Positions 1 to 5,829 of a DNA stretch of 5,829 nt are shown here, piece after piece. The DNA lies in contig CANRML010000083.1 in NCBI GenBank assembly GCA_947631725.1, forward strand, positions 1 through 5,829. Direction: 5' to 3'. Below the pieces are notes generated by a model. That model ran no database searches. It was given only the letters and a program-made list of their open reading frames with translations, and had not been told where the DNA came from. Made by a program: the position numbers and the translations under genes. Numbering within the stretch: the first letter of the stretch is position 1; each line of letters opens with the position of its first letter. This stretch comes from an uncultured Clostridia bacterium (GTDB taxonomy: Bacteria; Bacillota; Clostridia; TANB77; CAG-508).

Positions 1-2225
1 TTTTGAATTGTTTCTTTTTTTATGTCTTTAGGTAAATTAGTATAACTAATAGCTTGTATATCGCTTTCTAATTTGTTTTTCCAATCTATTTGATTTTTAA
101 AATATTGATATATTTCCTTCCACTCAATTTCTAATTGTTCTTGGCTTTCATTTGCTTTTGCAAGTTTTGATATTAGTGCTTCATATGTAGCTTTTGGATT
201 AGTAACATCATATGTCATTTGAGTAACATCACTTTGTTCTTGTAATTTTGGAAACATCCTTTTTATTCTATTTATATAAATTGATGGTCTTAAAGCACTT
301 CCATCTGTATTTGATGCACTATATGATAAATATATTTCATTTTCTGCTGTTGTAAATGCCTTATATATATTAAAATTATCATCATATAGATTTTCTAGTG
401 TTCCTTTTGCAAGTTCTATACCATTTTCTTTTAGTTCTTTTCTTTCTTCATCTCCTAAAAATCCTTCTGTTTTATTCACACTTGGATATATTCCATCATT
501 TAAGCCTATAATAAATACAACTTCTATTTTATGGCTTCTTGATCTATCAACATCACCCATGATTACTTGGTCTTGTGTTCCTGGAATTTTTCCAAGACTA
601 CTTGCTTTTAGTCCTTGCTTTAATAAGTTTTCATATTGCTGTATTGTTATTGTGTCTTTTCCAAATATATCTACTATTTCGTCTAATAAAGTGATTATAA
701 TTTCATAACTTTCTTTATATTCTTGTGCTAAATCTATCTTTCCATTTTCTTTTAGCCATTTTATTTTTTGGATAATTTTATTTTCAAGTTTTTGTTCTTC
801 TAGAAAGTTATATAAACTTTCTGTCATTTTCTTTACTGTTTTTTCTTTTTTAATATTTTGTTTTAAAGTTTCAAGTGGTTCTATTATTTTTTTCCTTAAA
901 TCATTTAGATATGTTACTTCTTCTTTTTTTGTTTCTAGTTCATATATAAAGTCAGTTTTAAATTTATTTTGTTTAATTCCCCATTTAGTGCAATAGTTTT
1001 CAAATTTGAATATATCTTCTTGTTCAATATCTAAAAATCCCATTTTAACATATTGCATTACTGCTTCTTTAGTGTAGTTTTTTTGTAAAATGTCTAGTAT
1101 AACTAATATGTATTGAATTATAATATTCTGACTAAGTTCACGTTTTTCATCAATAAATATTGGAATATCATATTTTTCAAATATCATTTTTGCTAAGCTA
1201 CTATAATTTCCAATATTTTTAGTTATAATTGCTATGTCTTTATATCGTAATCCTTGTTTTCTAACTAATTTTGTGATTGTTTTGGCTATTTTTTCTATTT
1301 CGGTATATTGATTTTTGGCTAAAAACATATGTAAATTTTTAATATCTTGATCACATTTTTTAGGTCTTACTTGAAAAATTTGTGTTTCTATATGTTTTAA
1401 TTCTTCTGTTTTAAATCTTTGTGGTTTATCTAAATAAATTGGTGTTTCTAATTGTAAATTATTTTGCTTTACAATGTTTAATAGTTTTTGTATTGTAATT
1501 TTATTTTCATAAAATACATCTGCATCTGGATTTTTAGTATTTTTTAATTCATCTGATGTAATAGTTATATTAACTTGGTTACAATGTTTGATTAGTTCTT
1601 TTATAACTTCATATTCAGGTGCTGTAAATCCTGCAAATTCGTCTATATATATTATACTATTTTTTAGCCACTCTAATTTATATATATTTTTAGCTAATAA
1701 TGTTAATTCATCTGCTTCATCTATATATGTTTTACTGACTTTTTCTTCATATTGCTCATATATCATATATATATCTTGCAGTTTTGATTTTAAATATTGG
1801 TTACTTGCTTTTTCAATTTGCTCTTTTAACATTTCTACTGTAATATTATGTTTTTTAAATTCTGTAACAAATGATATTGCAAGTTCTATATTTTCTTGTG
1901 ATTTTGATAAATATGTTAATTTATTTTTATTTTGAGTTAATATATGGCAAATTAGCATTGCTTTTGCACTTTTTGTTATACTCTTGTTGGTAATTCCTAA
2001 ATCTGCTATAGCTCTTTTGGCCATCCTACTTAAATGCAATACTTCTGCTTGTGTTATTGCTTTTGTATTTACAGTTTCCATCAGTTTCGTTTCTGCAGTA
2101 TATGAAAATTGTTCTGGTGTAATTAAATATACTTTTTTTCCATTTTGTATATCTATTGCTATTTGGTCATAGCAATATTTGCTTTTCCCTGTTCCTGATT
2201 TACCATAAATAAGTCTTAATGCCAT
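1..2225 (-). CDS. addB: AddB, ATP-dependent helicase/nuclease subunit B (N-terminal 741 residues; 3' end cut by window edge)
   Basis: AddB pairs with AddA in the cytoplasmic AddAB complex, which resects double-strand DNA ends up to a Chi site and loads RecA for recombination. The minus-strand frame from the ATG at 2225 is open to the window edge with no stop. Visible marks are a Walker A motif GKSGTGKS (residues 8-15), TPEQFS (36-41), YIDEFAGFT (193-201, Walker B-like), GDVDRSRSHK (557-566), IIGLNDGIYP (572-581) and SYSASNTDGSALRPS (634-648), all in the order typical of Firmicutes AddB. The family is about 1,150-1,170 residues long, so roughly 400 are missing, including the RecB-type nuclease domain and the iron-sulfur cysteines. 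The start is supported by AAAGGAG at 2232-2238, 6 nt upstream. In characterised AddAB, AddA is the motor and the AddB helicase-like fold reads Chi. The gene follows ogg by 18 nt, so co-transcription is likely. addA commonly lies next to addB and may be just beyond the left edge (inference). Confidence 0.95.
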   Translation of the reverse strand, partial: MALRLIYGKSGTGKSKYCYDQIAIDIQNGKKVYLITPEQFSYTAETKLMETVNTKAITQAEVLHLSRMAKRAIADLGITNKSITKSAKAMLICHILTQNKNKLTYLSKSQENIELAISFVTEFKKHNITVEMLKEQIEKASNQYLKSKLQDIYMIYEQYEEKVSKTYIDEADELTLLAKNIYKLEWLKNSIIYIDEFAGFTAPEYEVIKELIKHCNQVNITITSDELKNTKNPDADVFYENKITIQKLLNIVKQNNLQLETPIYLDKPQRFKTEELKHIETQIFQVRPKKCDQDIKNLHMFLAKNQYTEIEKIAKTITKLVRKQGLRYKDIAIITKNIGNYSSLAKMIFEKYDIPIFIDEKRELSQNIIIQYILVILDILQKNYTKEAVMQYVKMGFLDIEQEDIFKFENYCTKWGIKQNKFKTDFIYELETKKEEVTYLNDLRKKIIEPLETLKQNIKKEKTVKKMTESLYNFLEEQKLENKIIQKIKWLKENGKIDLAQEYKESYEIIITLLDEIVDIFGKDTITIQQYENLLKQGLKASSLGKIPGTQDQVIMGDVDRSRSHKIEVVFIIGLNDGIYPSVNKTEGFLGDEERKELKENGIELAKGTLENLYDDNFNIYKAFTTAENEIYLSYSASNTDGSALRPSIYINRIKRMFPKLQEQSDVTQMTYDVTNPKATYEALISKLAKANESQEQLEIEWKEIYQYFKNQIDWKNKLESDIQAISYTNLPKDIKKETIQ

Positions 2226-2231
2226 AATTTA

Positions 2232-2238
2232 CTCCTTT
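2232..2238 (-). promoter_or_regulatory. Ribosome binding site of addB
   Basis: Read on the minus strand this is AAAGGAG, 6 nt before the ATG at 2223-2225. It lies wholly in the 18-nt gap after the ogg stop codon (2244-2246). It fixes the addB start and puts the two genes close enough for translational coupling. Confidence 0.8.
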
Positions 2239-2243
2239 CTTTT

Positions 2244-3113
2244 TTATCCATCTCTTCTCCAATAAAACAAATACTGTTGTGCTAGTCCAGCTAAATCTCC
2301 AAATTTTTCTTTTGCTAATTTTTGTATCTTTGCTTTGCTTACTTTTTCTTCTGGTTCATTTAAGTATAGTTCATTTATTACTCTATTTATCCAAACATCA
2401 ATTGGAAAAACTTCTAATCTTTTTAGTGTTGAAAATAGTAAAATACAATCAGCTACTTTAGGTCCTACCCCTGATAATGTTAATAATATATTTCTTACTT
2501 CTTCTGTATTTGGATTTCCTTCTAATTCTTCTAAATTAACTTCATTATTTAAAACTTTCTGAGTTGTTTCATAAAGTCTTTTATCTCTAAATCCTAATCC
2601 TAAGTTTCTAAAGTCTTGAATAGTAACATCTTTTAGCTCTTCTGGTGATGGAAATGTGTAATATGATTTTCCTTCAAATTTAATTTCTTTTCCATATGTT
2701 TTAGATAACCTTTGAATAATTTTTTGAATCCTAGGAATATTGTTATTTGCTGAAATTATAAAGGATATTAGAGTTTCCCATAAATCTTGATTTAATAGAC
2801 GTATTCCTTTTCCATATTCAATGCTTATCTCCATGTTTTTATCTATTTTTGATAATTGATTTTGCAATTTTAAGTAATCTCTTTTTAAATCAAAATATTG
2901 ATATATTAGTTTTTCTATATCCTCGTTTCCTACTGATTTGATATAATACATATTTTCTTTTTCTAGTATATTTATTACATTTTGTCTTACAACACCTGTA
3001 TAACTACCATCATCATTTTCCTGCCAACGAAAGCATTGTCCACAAGTAAAAATGTCTTTTAATTCAAAGCATTTTGGTTTTTTTAATATATATTTTTGTT
3101 CCTTCATATTCAC
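2244..3113 (-). CDS. ogg: 8-oxoguanine DNA glycosylase/AP lyase, Ogg family
   Basis: This is a base-excision repair enzyme that removes 8-oxoguanine from DNA and cleaves the abasic strand. It has 289 residues and the OGG1 layout: an N-terminal TBP-like domain (about 1-105), then the helical HhH-GPD domain. By motif alignment to human OGG1, the catalytic Lys249 and Asp268 correspond to K219 (GVGPKVADC, 215-223) and D239 (PIDVW, 237-241). The 8-oxoG pocket residues G42, C253, Q315 and F319 correspond to G25, C223, Q279 and F283. The strand-invading Asn149 corresponds to N123 in SANNNI (121-126). The estranged-base contacts R154, Y203 and R204 correspond to R128, F175 and R176. Human His270 is replaced by W241. 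The start is either GTG at 3113 or ATG at 3107 (287 residues); see the ribosome-binding-site entry. A candidate promoter lies just upstream and addB follows 18 nt downstream. Family assignment is secure; base-pair specificity is inference. Confidence 0.95.
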   Translation of the reverse strand: MNMKEQKYILKKPKCFELKDIFTCGQCFRWQENDDGSYTGVVRQNVINILEKENMYYIKSVGNEDIEKLIYQYFDLKRDYLKLQNQLSKIDKNMEISIEYGKGIRLLNQDLWETLISFIISANNNIPRIQKIIQRLSKTYGKEIKFEGKSYYTFPSPEELKDVTIQDFRNLGLGFRDKRLYETTQKVLNNEVNLEELEGNPNTEEVRNILLTLSGVGPKVADCILLFSTLKRLEVFPIDVWINRVINELYLNEPEEKVSKAKIQKLAKEKFGDLAGLAQQYLFYWRRDG

Positions 3114-3117
3114 TTTA

Positions 3118-3124
3118 CCCTTTC
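3118..3124 (-). promoter_or_regulatory. Ribosome binding site of ogg; start codon ambiguous
   Basis: The minus strand reads GAAAGGG here. It is 4 nt before an in-frame GTG (3111-3113) and 10 nt before an in-frame ATG (3105-3107). Neither spacing is ideal: the GTG is slightly close and the ATG slightly far. The two starts differ only by the leading residues Met-Asn, so function should not be affected. Confidence 0.55.
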
Positions 3125-3131
3125 TTTTGTC

Positions 3132-3160
3132 ATTATACTACATTTTTAAAAGTTTGGGAA
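3132..3160 (-). promoter_or_regulatory. Candidate sigma-70/sigma-A promoter for ogg-addB
   Basis: On the minus strand a perfect -10 box TATAAT (3132-3137) lies 17 nt downstream of TTCCCA (3155-3160), which matches the -35 consensus TTGACA at 4 of 6 positions. It sits in the 52-nt gap between yitT and ogg. Transcription would start around 3125, giving a leader of only about a dozen nucleotides that still contains the ribosome binding site. In such AT-rich DNA a chance TATAAT is possible. No terminator is seen in this gap, so read-through from yitT is also possible. Confidence 0.45.
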
Positions 3161-3165
3161 GTATT

Positions 3166-4026
3166 TTATTCTCTTTTGAATCCTTGTCCTACAACTTCTC
3201 TTGAATTGGTTATTATTATAAAGCTATGTGGATCAATTTTTCTAGCAATAAGTTTTATTCTTGCTATGTCTCCTCTTGATGCTGCACACATTAAAATAAG
3301 TTTATTTTCTTGGGTATACATCCCTTTTCCAAAAAGTCCTGTTGTTCCTCTTTGAATTTTTTCTCCAACTTGTTTTGCAATTTCCTCATTCATATTAGAT
3401 ACAATTATGAGTAATTTTGTAAAATAGATACCTTCAAAGATAATGTCTATCATTTTTCCCATTAGATAAATTGCTATTGCAGAATATAGACCAATTTCAA
3501 TTTCTTTAAAAAATATCATATTTAAAGTAACGATAACTGTATCTATAATTGTTATCATATTGCTCATCCTAATATTTGGTTTATATGTTCTGACAATAAA
3601 ACTAAGTAAATCTGAACCTCCTGTTGAAGAATTACTTCTTAATATAACAGCTGTTCCAAGCCCTATAATTATACCACCATAAATACATGCTAATAGCCTA
3701 TCATCTGTTAATGATGGTAGCTTATCTACAATATCAATTGCAATAGAAAATACAATAGTTCCCAATATTGATTTTGCACAAAATCTTTTCCCTAATTGAT
3801 ATATCGCAATTATGAATAATGGAATATTTAATGCTAAAATTGTTGTTCCCATTGGAATATTTAAAAAATAGTAAATAATTGTTGCAACACCTGAAAATCC
3901 ACCTGTTGAAAGTTGATTTGGTAATAAAAACAATGATGTTCCTATTGCCATTATAGTTGCTCCTAAAATTGTTCCTAATGCCTCTTGCAAAAATTTTTTT
4001 ACTTCTTTTTTGGTTTCTGATATCAT
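3166..4026 (-). CDS. YitT family membrane protein with C-terminal DUF2179 domain
   Basis: This is a 286-residue protein of the YitT/DUF161 family, common in Firmicutes and without an established biochemical role; it acts in the cytoplasmic membrane. About six or seven hydrophobic segments are visible, at roughly residues 16-36, 44-60, 61-78, 85-100, 111-129, 155-173 and 178-195. The short motif STGG occurs twice, at 40-43 (STGGFSG) and 134-137 (STGGSD), reflecting the internal duplication usual for the family. The soluble tail (about 202-280) carries the DUF2179 pattern, including GTTGLFGKGMYT (227-238) and LILMCAASR (243-251). The length is normal. The ATG at 4026 is preceded by AGGTGA (4031-4036), 4 nt upstream, an acceptable site. 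The gene lies after a terminator and before ogg, so it begins a new unit, but no convincing promoter is visible in the gap. Transport of a small molecule is sometimes suspected for such proteins; nothing here shows a substrate. Confidence 0.92.
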   Translation of the reverse strand: MISETKKEVKKFLQEALGTILGATIMAIGTSLFLLPNQLSTGGFSGVATIIYYFLNIPMGTTILALNIPLFIIAIYQLGKRFCAKSILGTIVFSIAIDIVDKLPSLTDDRLLACIYGGIIIGLGTAVILRSNSSTGGSDLLSFIVRTYKPNIRMSNMITIIDTVIVTLNMIFFKEIEIGLYSAIAIYLMGKMIDIIFEGIYFTKLLIIVSNMNEEIAKQVGEKIQRGTTGLFGKGMYTQENKLILMCAASRGDIARIKLIARKIDPHSFIIITNSREVVGQGFKRE

Positions 4027-4053
4027 AAAATCACCTGTTAGAAGTATGTACTA

Positions 4054-4075
4054 TTTTTGTTCATTTAAACAAAAA
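4054..4075. repeat. AT-rich inverted repeat upstream of yitT
   Basis: Two perfect 8-nt arms (tttttgtt at 4054-4061 and aacaaaaa at 4068-4075) flank a 6-nt spacer. The right arm overlaps the T-tract of the terminator after the radical SAM gene. With one G-C pair per stem the hairpin would be weak. It may be chance in this composition, or an operator for yitT. Confidence 0.3.
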
Positions 4076-4095
4076 AGACCTTTTTTAAGGTCTTT
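4071..4095 (-). terminator. Rho-independent terminator after the radical SAM gene
   Basis: The minus strand reads a 9-bp stem, AAAGACCTT pairing with AAGGTCTTT (4087-4095 and 4074-4082), a 4-nt A loop, and a run of T that continues through 4071. The stem begins 3 nt after the radical SAM stop codon (4099-4101). It closes the rnc-radical SAM unit and separates it from yitT, whose ATG is at 4026. Confidence 0.85.
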
Positions 4096-4098
4096 AGT

Positions 4099-5160
4099 TT
4101 ATTCTTCTAAAAAATCATTATATGTTTTTAATACATCTATTTTTGATTTTCCTTGTTTTATTGCTTCATCTTGCTTTATAATTAAGTCTACATCATATGT
4201 ATCTTTTAGTTTTTGTATATTTTCTTTTTTATGTCCTATTACATTATTTGCATCAATTGGATTTACTGTTACTTGTACTTCTTTTACTTTTACATTTAAT
4301 TTTTTTATTTTATCTACAACTGCATCATACCACATAGCGCTTTCTACTAATTGTCTAAATGCTGGATGAAATGGTCCTGCTACAACTTCACTTTCTTTAT
4401 AATTTGGGTCTGATATTTCATCTGTGTTTTGAAGTCCTACTCTTATGATATCAATATTTTTTGAATCAAACATCCTAACAAGTTCTTTACAAGTTTCTAC
4501 TGCTTGAACAACTGTTAAAGGCTGATATTTTCCTTCTTGTAATTCTTTTTCTAATTTTGTTCCTTTTATTACTAATACTGGATAAATTCTTACCATTTTA
4601 GGTTTTAATTTTATTAGTTTTTTTGCAGTGTTTATTTCATCTATTCTTGTACTTTCTGGTAATCCTACCATCATTTGATGTCCTAAAACAAAGCGATATC
4701 TTCTAATCATTTTAGATGCTTTTTTTACATCTTCAAAAGTATGTCCTCTTCCTGCTCTTTTTAATATATAGTCATTTGCTGATTGAACACCTAATTCTAT
4801 TGTTTTTACTTTATATTTTTTTAGTCTTTTTAATATTGTTCTATTTATGCAATCTGGTCTTGTAGAAATCCTTATACTATCTACTTTTCCTTCTTTTACA
4901 TATTCATAAGCTGTAGAAAGTAATTGCTCTTGTTTTTCTTCTTCTATTGCTGTGAAGCTTCCTCCAAAAAAGGCAATTTCTATTTCCTTTTCTCCTGCTT
5001 TTCTTTGAATTTCATTTAAAAATTTATCTATAATTTCTTTGGCTTTTTCTTTTGTCATTTGTTCCTTTTGCCCACTAATTGATTTTTGATTGCAAAATAT
5101 ACAATCATTTGGACATCCTAAATGTGGCACAAATACAGGTATAATATATTTTTCTTTCAT
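4099..5160 (-). CDS. Elp3-like radical SAM protein without acetyltransferase domain
   Basis: The 353-residue protein has the radical SAM cluster motif CPNDCIFC with cysteines C16, C20 and C23, which would bind a [4Fe-4S] cluster and S-adenosylmethionine. Further family marks are FFGGSFT (64-70), STRPD (99-103), IELGVQS (121-127), RGHT (138-141), GLPEST (166-171), RIYPVLVIKGT (191-201) and AGPFHPAFRQL (261-271). These match the Elp3-type branch, whose best-known member modifies U34 of tRNA. Full Elp3 is about 500 or more residues and ends in an acetyltransferase domain, absent here, so it is not a complete Elp3 and its reaction is unknown. Residues about 294-329 show a KH-like pattern. The start is ATG at 5160, with AAGGAG (5168-5173) 7 nt upstream. 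The gene is 21 nt after rnc and a terminator follows its stop, so the two form one unit. From memory, an rnc-radical SAM neighbourhood is common in Clostridia. Older labels such as coproporphyrinogen oxidase-like are not supported. Confidence 0.88.
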   Translation of the reverse strand: MKEKYIIPVFVPHLGCPNDCIFCNQKSISGQKEQMTKEKAKEIIDKFLNEIQRKAGEKEIEIAFFGGSFTAIEEEKQEQLLSTAYEYVKEGKVDSIRISTRPDCINRTILKRLKKYKVKTIELGVQSANDYILKRAGRGHTFEDVKKASKMIRRYRFVLGHQMMVGLPESTRIDEINTAKKLIKLKPKMVRIYPVLVIKGTKLEKELQEGKYQPLTVVQAVETCKELVRMFDSKNIDIIRVGLQNTDEISDPNYKESEVVAGPFHPAFRQLVESAMWYDAVVDKIKKLNVKVKEVQVTVNPIDANNVIGHKKENIQKLKDTYDVDLIIKQDEAIKQGKSKIDVLKTYNDFLEE

Positions 5161-5167
5161 TGTTTCA

Positions 5168-5173
5168 CTCCTT
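5168..5173 (-). promoter_or_regulatory. Ribosome binding site of the radical SAM gene
   Basis: The minus strand reads AAGGAG, 7 nt before the ATG at 5158-5160. It lies in the 21-nt gap after the rnc stop codon (5182-5184) and fixes the start of the radical SAM protein. Confidence 0.8.
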
Positions 5174-5181
5174 GCCCATTA

Positions 5182-5829
5182 TTATTTCATTTCTTCTAAT
5201 GCTTTTCTTGCTGCCTCCATTTCTGCTTGTTTTTTGCTTTTTCCTCTGCCCTCAGCTAGTTTTTTACCTTCTACTGAAACTTCTGCTTCAAAAGTTTTGT
5301 CATGGTCTGGTCCACTTTCTTTTATAATTGAATATGAAATTTTTACATTTCCATTTTTTTGTAGTTTTTCTTGTAAGACTGTTTTATAGTCTTTATCTCC
5401 AACATGTGTAGTTGCAATTTTTATTTCTTCTTCTAAATTTTCTATAATAAATTTAGTTGCTGGTTCTATTCCTCCATCTAGGTATATTCCTGCAATAACT
5501 GCCTCTACACTATCTGCTAAAATTGCTGGTCTTTCATTTCCTTTTGCAATTTTTTCTGATCTTCCGACATACAAGAAATCACTAAAATTATGTCGTTTTG
5601 CTATTTTATATAGGCTTTCTTCACATACGACTGCTGCTCTAACTTTAGTCATTTCTCCTTCTTTTAAGTTTTGGTAGTTTGAATATAAATATTGGCTTGA
5701 TACAAATTCTAAAATGCTGTCTCCTAAAAATTCTAACTTTTCATTACTTGGCACATTGTATTCATATGCATAAGATGTATGTGTCAATGCGTTTTTCAAA
5801 AGTCCTTCATCCGTAAATTTATATCCTAT
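5182..5829 (-). CDS. rnc: Ribonuclease III (5' end cut by window edge)
   Basis: RNase III cuts double-stranded RNA, including rRNA precursors and structured mRNAs, in the cytoplasm as a homodimer. The frame is open to the right edge and gives 215 visible residues, starting at IGYKFTDEGLLKNALTH. Residue numbers here count from the edge. The signature NEKLEFLGDS (29-38) carries E30, E33 and D37, matching E. coli E38, E41 and D45. E57 matches E65, and ILADSVEA (103-110) supplies D106 and E109, matching the catalytic D114 and E117. A double-stranded RNA-binding domain fills about 147-215, with GPDHDKTF (173-180) and KSKKQAE (197-203). Compared with E. coli (226 residues) about a dozen N-terminal residues are missing, perhaps slightly more. 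A TTG at 5799 is an internal Leu codon, not the start, because conserved family sequence continues upstream of it. The radical SAM gene follows 21 nt downstream. Confidence 0.96.
   Translation of the reverse strand: MGYKFTDEGLLKNALTHTSYAYEYNVPSNEKLEFLGDSILEFVSSQYLYSNYQNLKEGEMTKVRAAVVCEESLYKIAKRHNFSDFLYVGRSEKIAKGNERPAILADSVEAVIAGIYLDGGIEPATKFIIENLEEEIKIATTHVGDKDYKTVLQEKLQKNGNVKISYSIIKESGPDHDKTFEAEVSVEGKKLAEGRGKSKKQAEMEAARKALEEMK

Noticed and set aside
1640..1790. Runs of alternating TA suggesting a repeat or promoter cluster
   Set aside because: They fall in the addB coding frame and come from Ile/Tyr codons in a very AT-rich genome. No regular repeat unit is present.
1588..1935. A 115-codon plus-strand open frame inside addB
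   Set aside because: It lies opposite a continuous, motif-rich addB frame, its product is Ser/Phe/Ile-rich low complexity, and no ribosome binding site is evident. It is an antisense shadow.
4037..4066. A promoter for yitT between the terminator and its ribosome binding site
   Set aside because: The best -10-like sequence (CATACT on the minus strand) matches 4 of 6, but no -35-like hexamer at proper spacing matches more than 3 of 6. I see no supportable promoter.
4010..4369. A 119-codon plus-strand open frame spanning the yitT-radical SAM gap
   Set aside because: It runs through the terminator and antisense to two well-supported genes, and the product is Phe/Ser-rich without any recognisable pattern.
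5090..5389. A 99-codon plus-strand open frame across the rnc-radical SAM junction
   Set aside because: It is antisense to the conserved C-terminal RNase III and N-terminal radical SAM coding regions, and the translation resembles no family.
5797..5799. TTG as the start codon of rnc
   Set aside because: The frame continues upstream to the window edge with residues typical of the RNase III N-terminus (GYKFTDEGLL), so this is an internal leucine.

Overview
The window is very AT-rich (roughly a quarter to 30% G+C by eye) and comes from a bacterial chromosome. All five recognisable genes lie on the minus strand, so transcription runs from the right edge to the left. The gene set points to a low-GC member of the Clostridia: an RNase III gene followed by an Elp3-like radical SAM gene, an AddB helicase-nuclease subunit (the Firmicutes counterpart of RecBCD), an Ogg-type 8-oxoguanine glycosylase of the kind known from Clostridium acetobutylicum, and a YitT-family membrane protein. 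The species cannot be named from the sequence. TGA is not needed as a sense codon anywhere, so the standard bacterial code fits.

Layout in transcription order. (1) 5829-5182: rnc, RNase III, missing only its first dozen or so residues at the right edge. (2) 5160-4099: a 353-residue Elp3-like radical SAM protein, 21 nt after rnc with its own strong ribosome binding site. A rho-independent terminator (about 4071-4095) follows 3 nt after its stop codon and ends this unit. (3) 4026-3166: a YitT/DUF2179 membrane protein that starts a new unit. (4) 3113-2244: ogg, 52 nt further on, with a candidate promoter in that gap (-35 at 3155-3160, -10 at 3132-3137). (5) 2225-1: addB, 18 nt after ogg, open to the left edge. 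Its first 741 residues are visible without interruption. The C-terminal nuclease and iron-sulfur region lies outside the window, and addA may follow there.

How the genes fit together. The right-hand unit concerns RNA: a double-strand RNA endonuclease plus a radical SAM enzyme related to the tRNA-modifying Elp3. The left-hand unit concerns DNA repair: base excision of oxidised guanine (Ogg) next to double-strand-break resection (AddB). The membrane protein sits between the two units and may or may not be co-transcribed with ogg-addB.

No mobile element, CRISPR array, tRNA, rRNA or phage gene was seen, and I see no clearly new system. The two observations most worth following are a KH-like RNA-binding pattern in the C-terminal part of the radical SAM protein, and an Ogg whose opposite-base contacts are a mixture of the human type (Arg) and the clostridial type (Phe). 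All intergenic stretches are under 75 nt and are described as separate features where they hold something.
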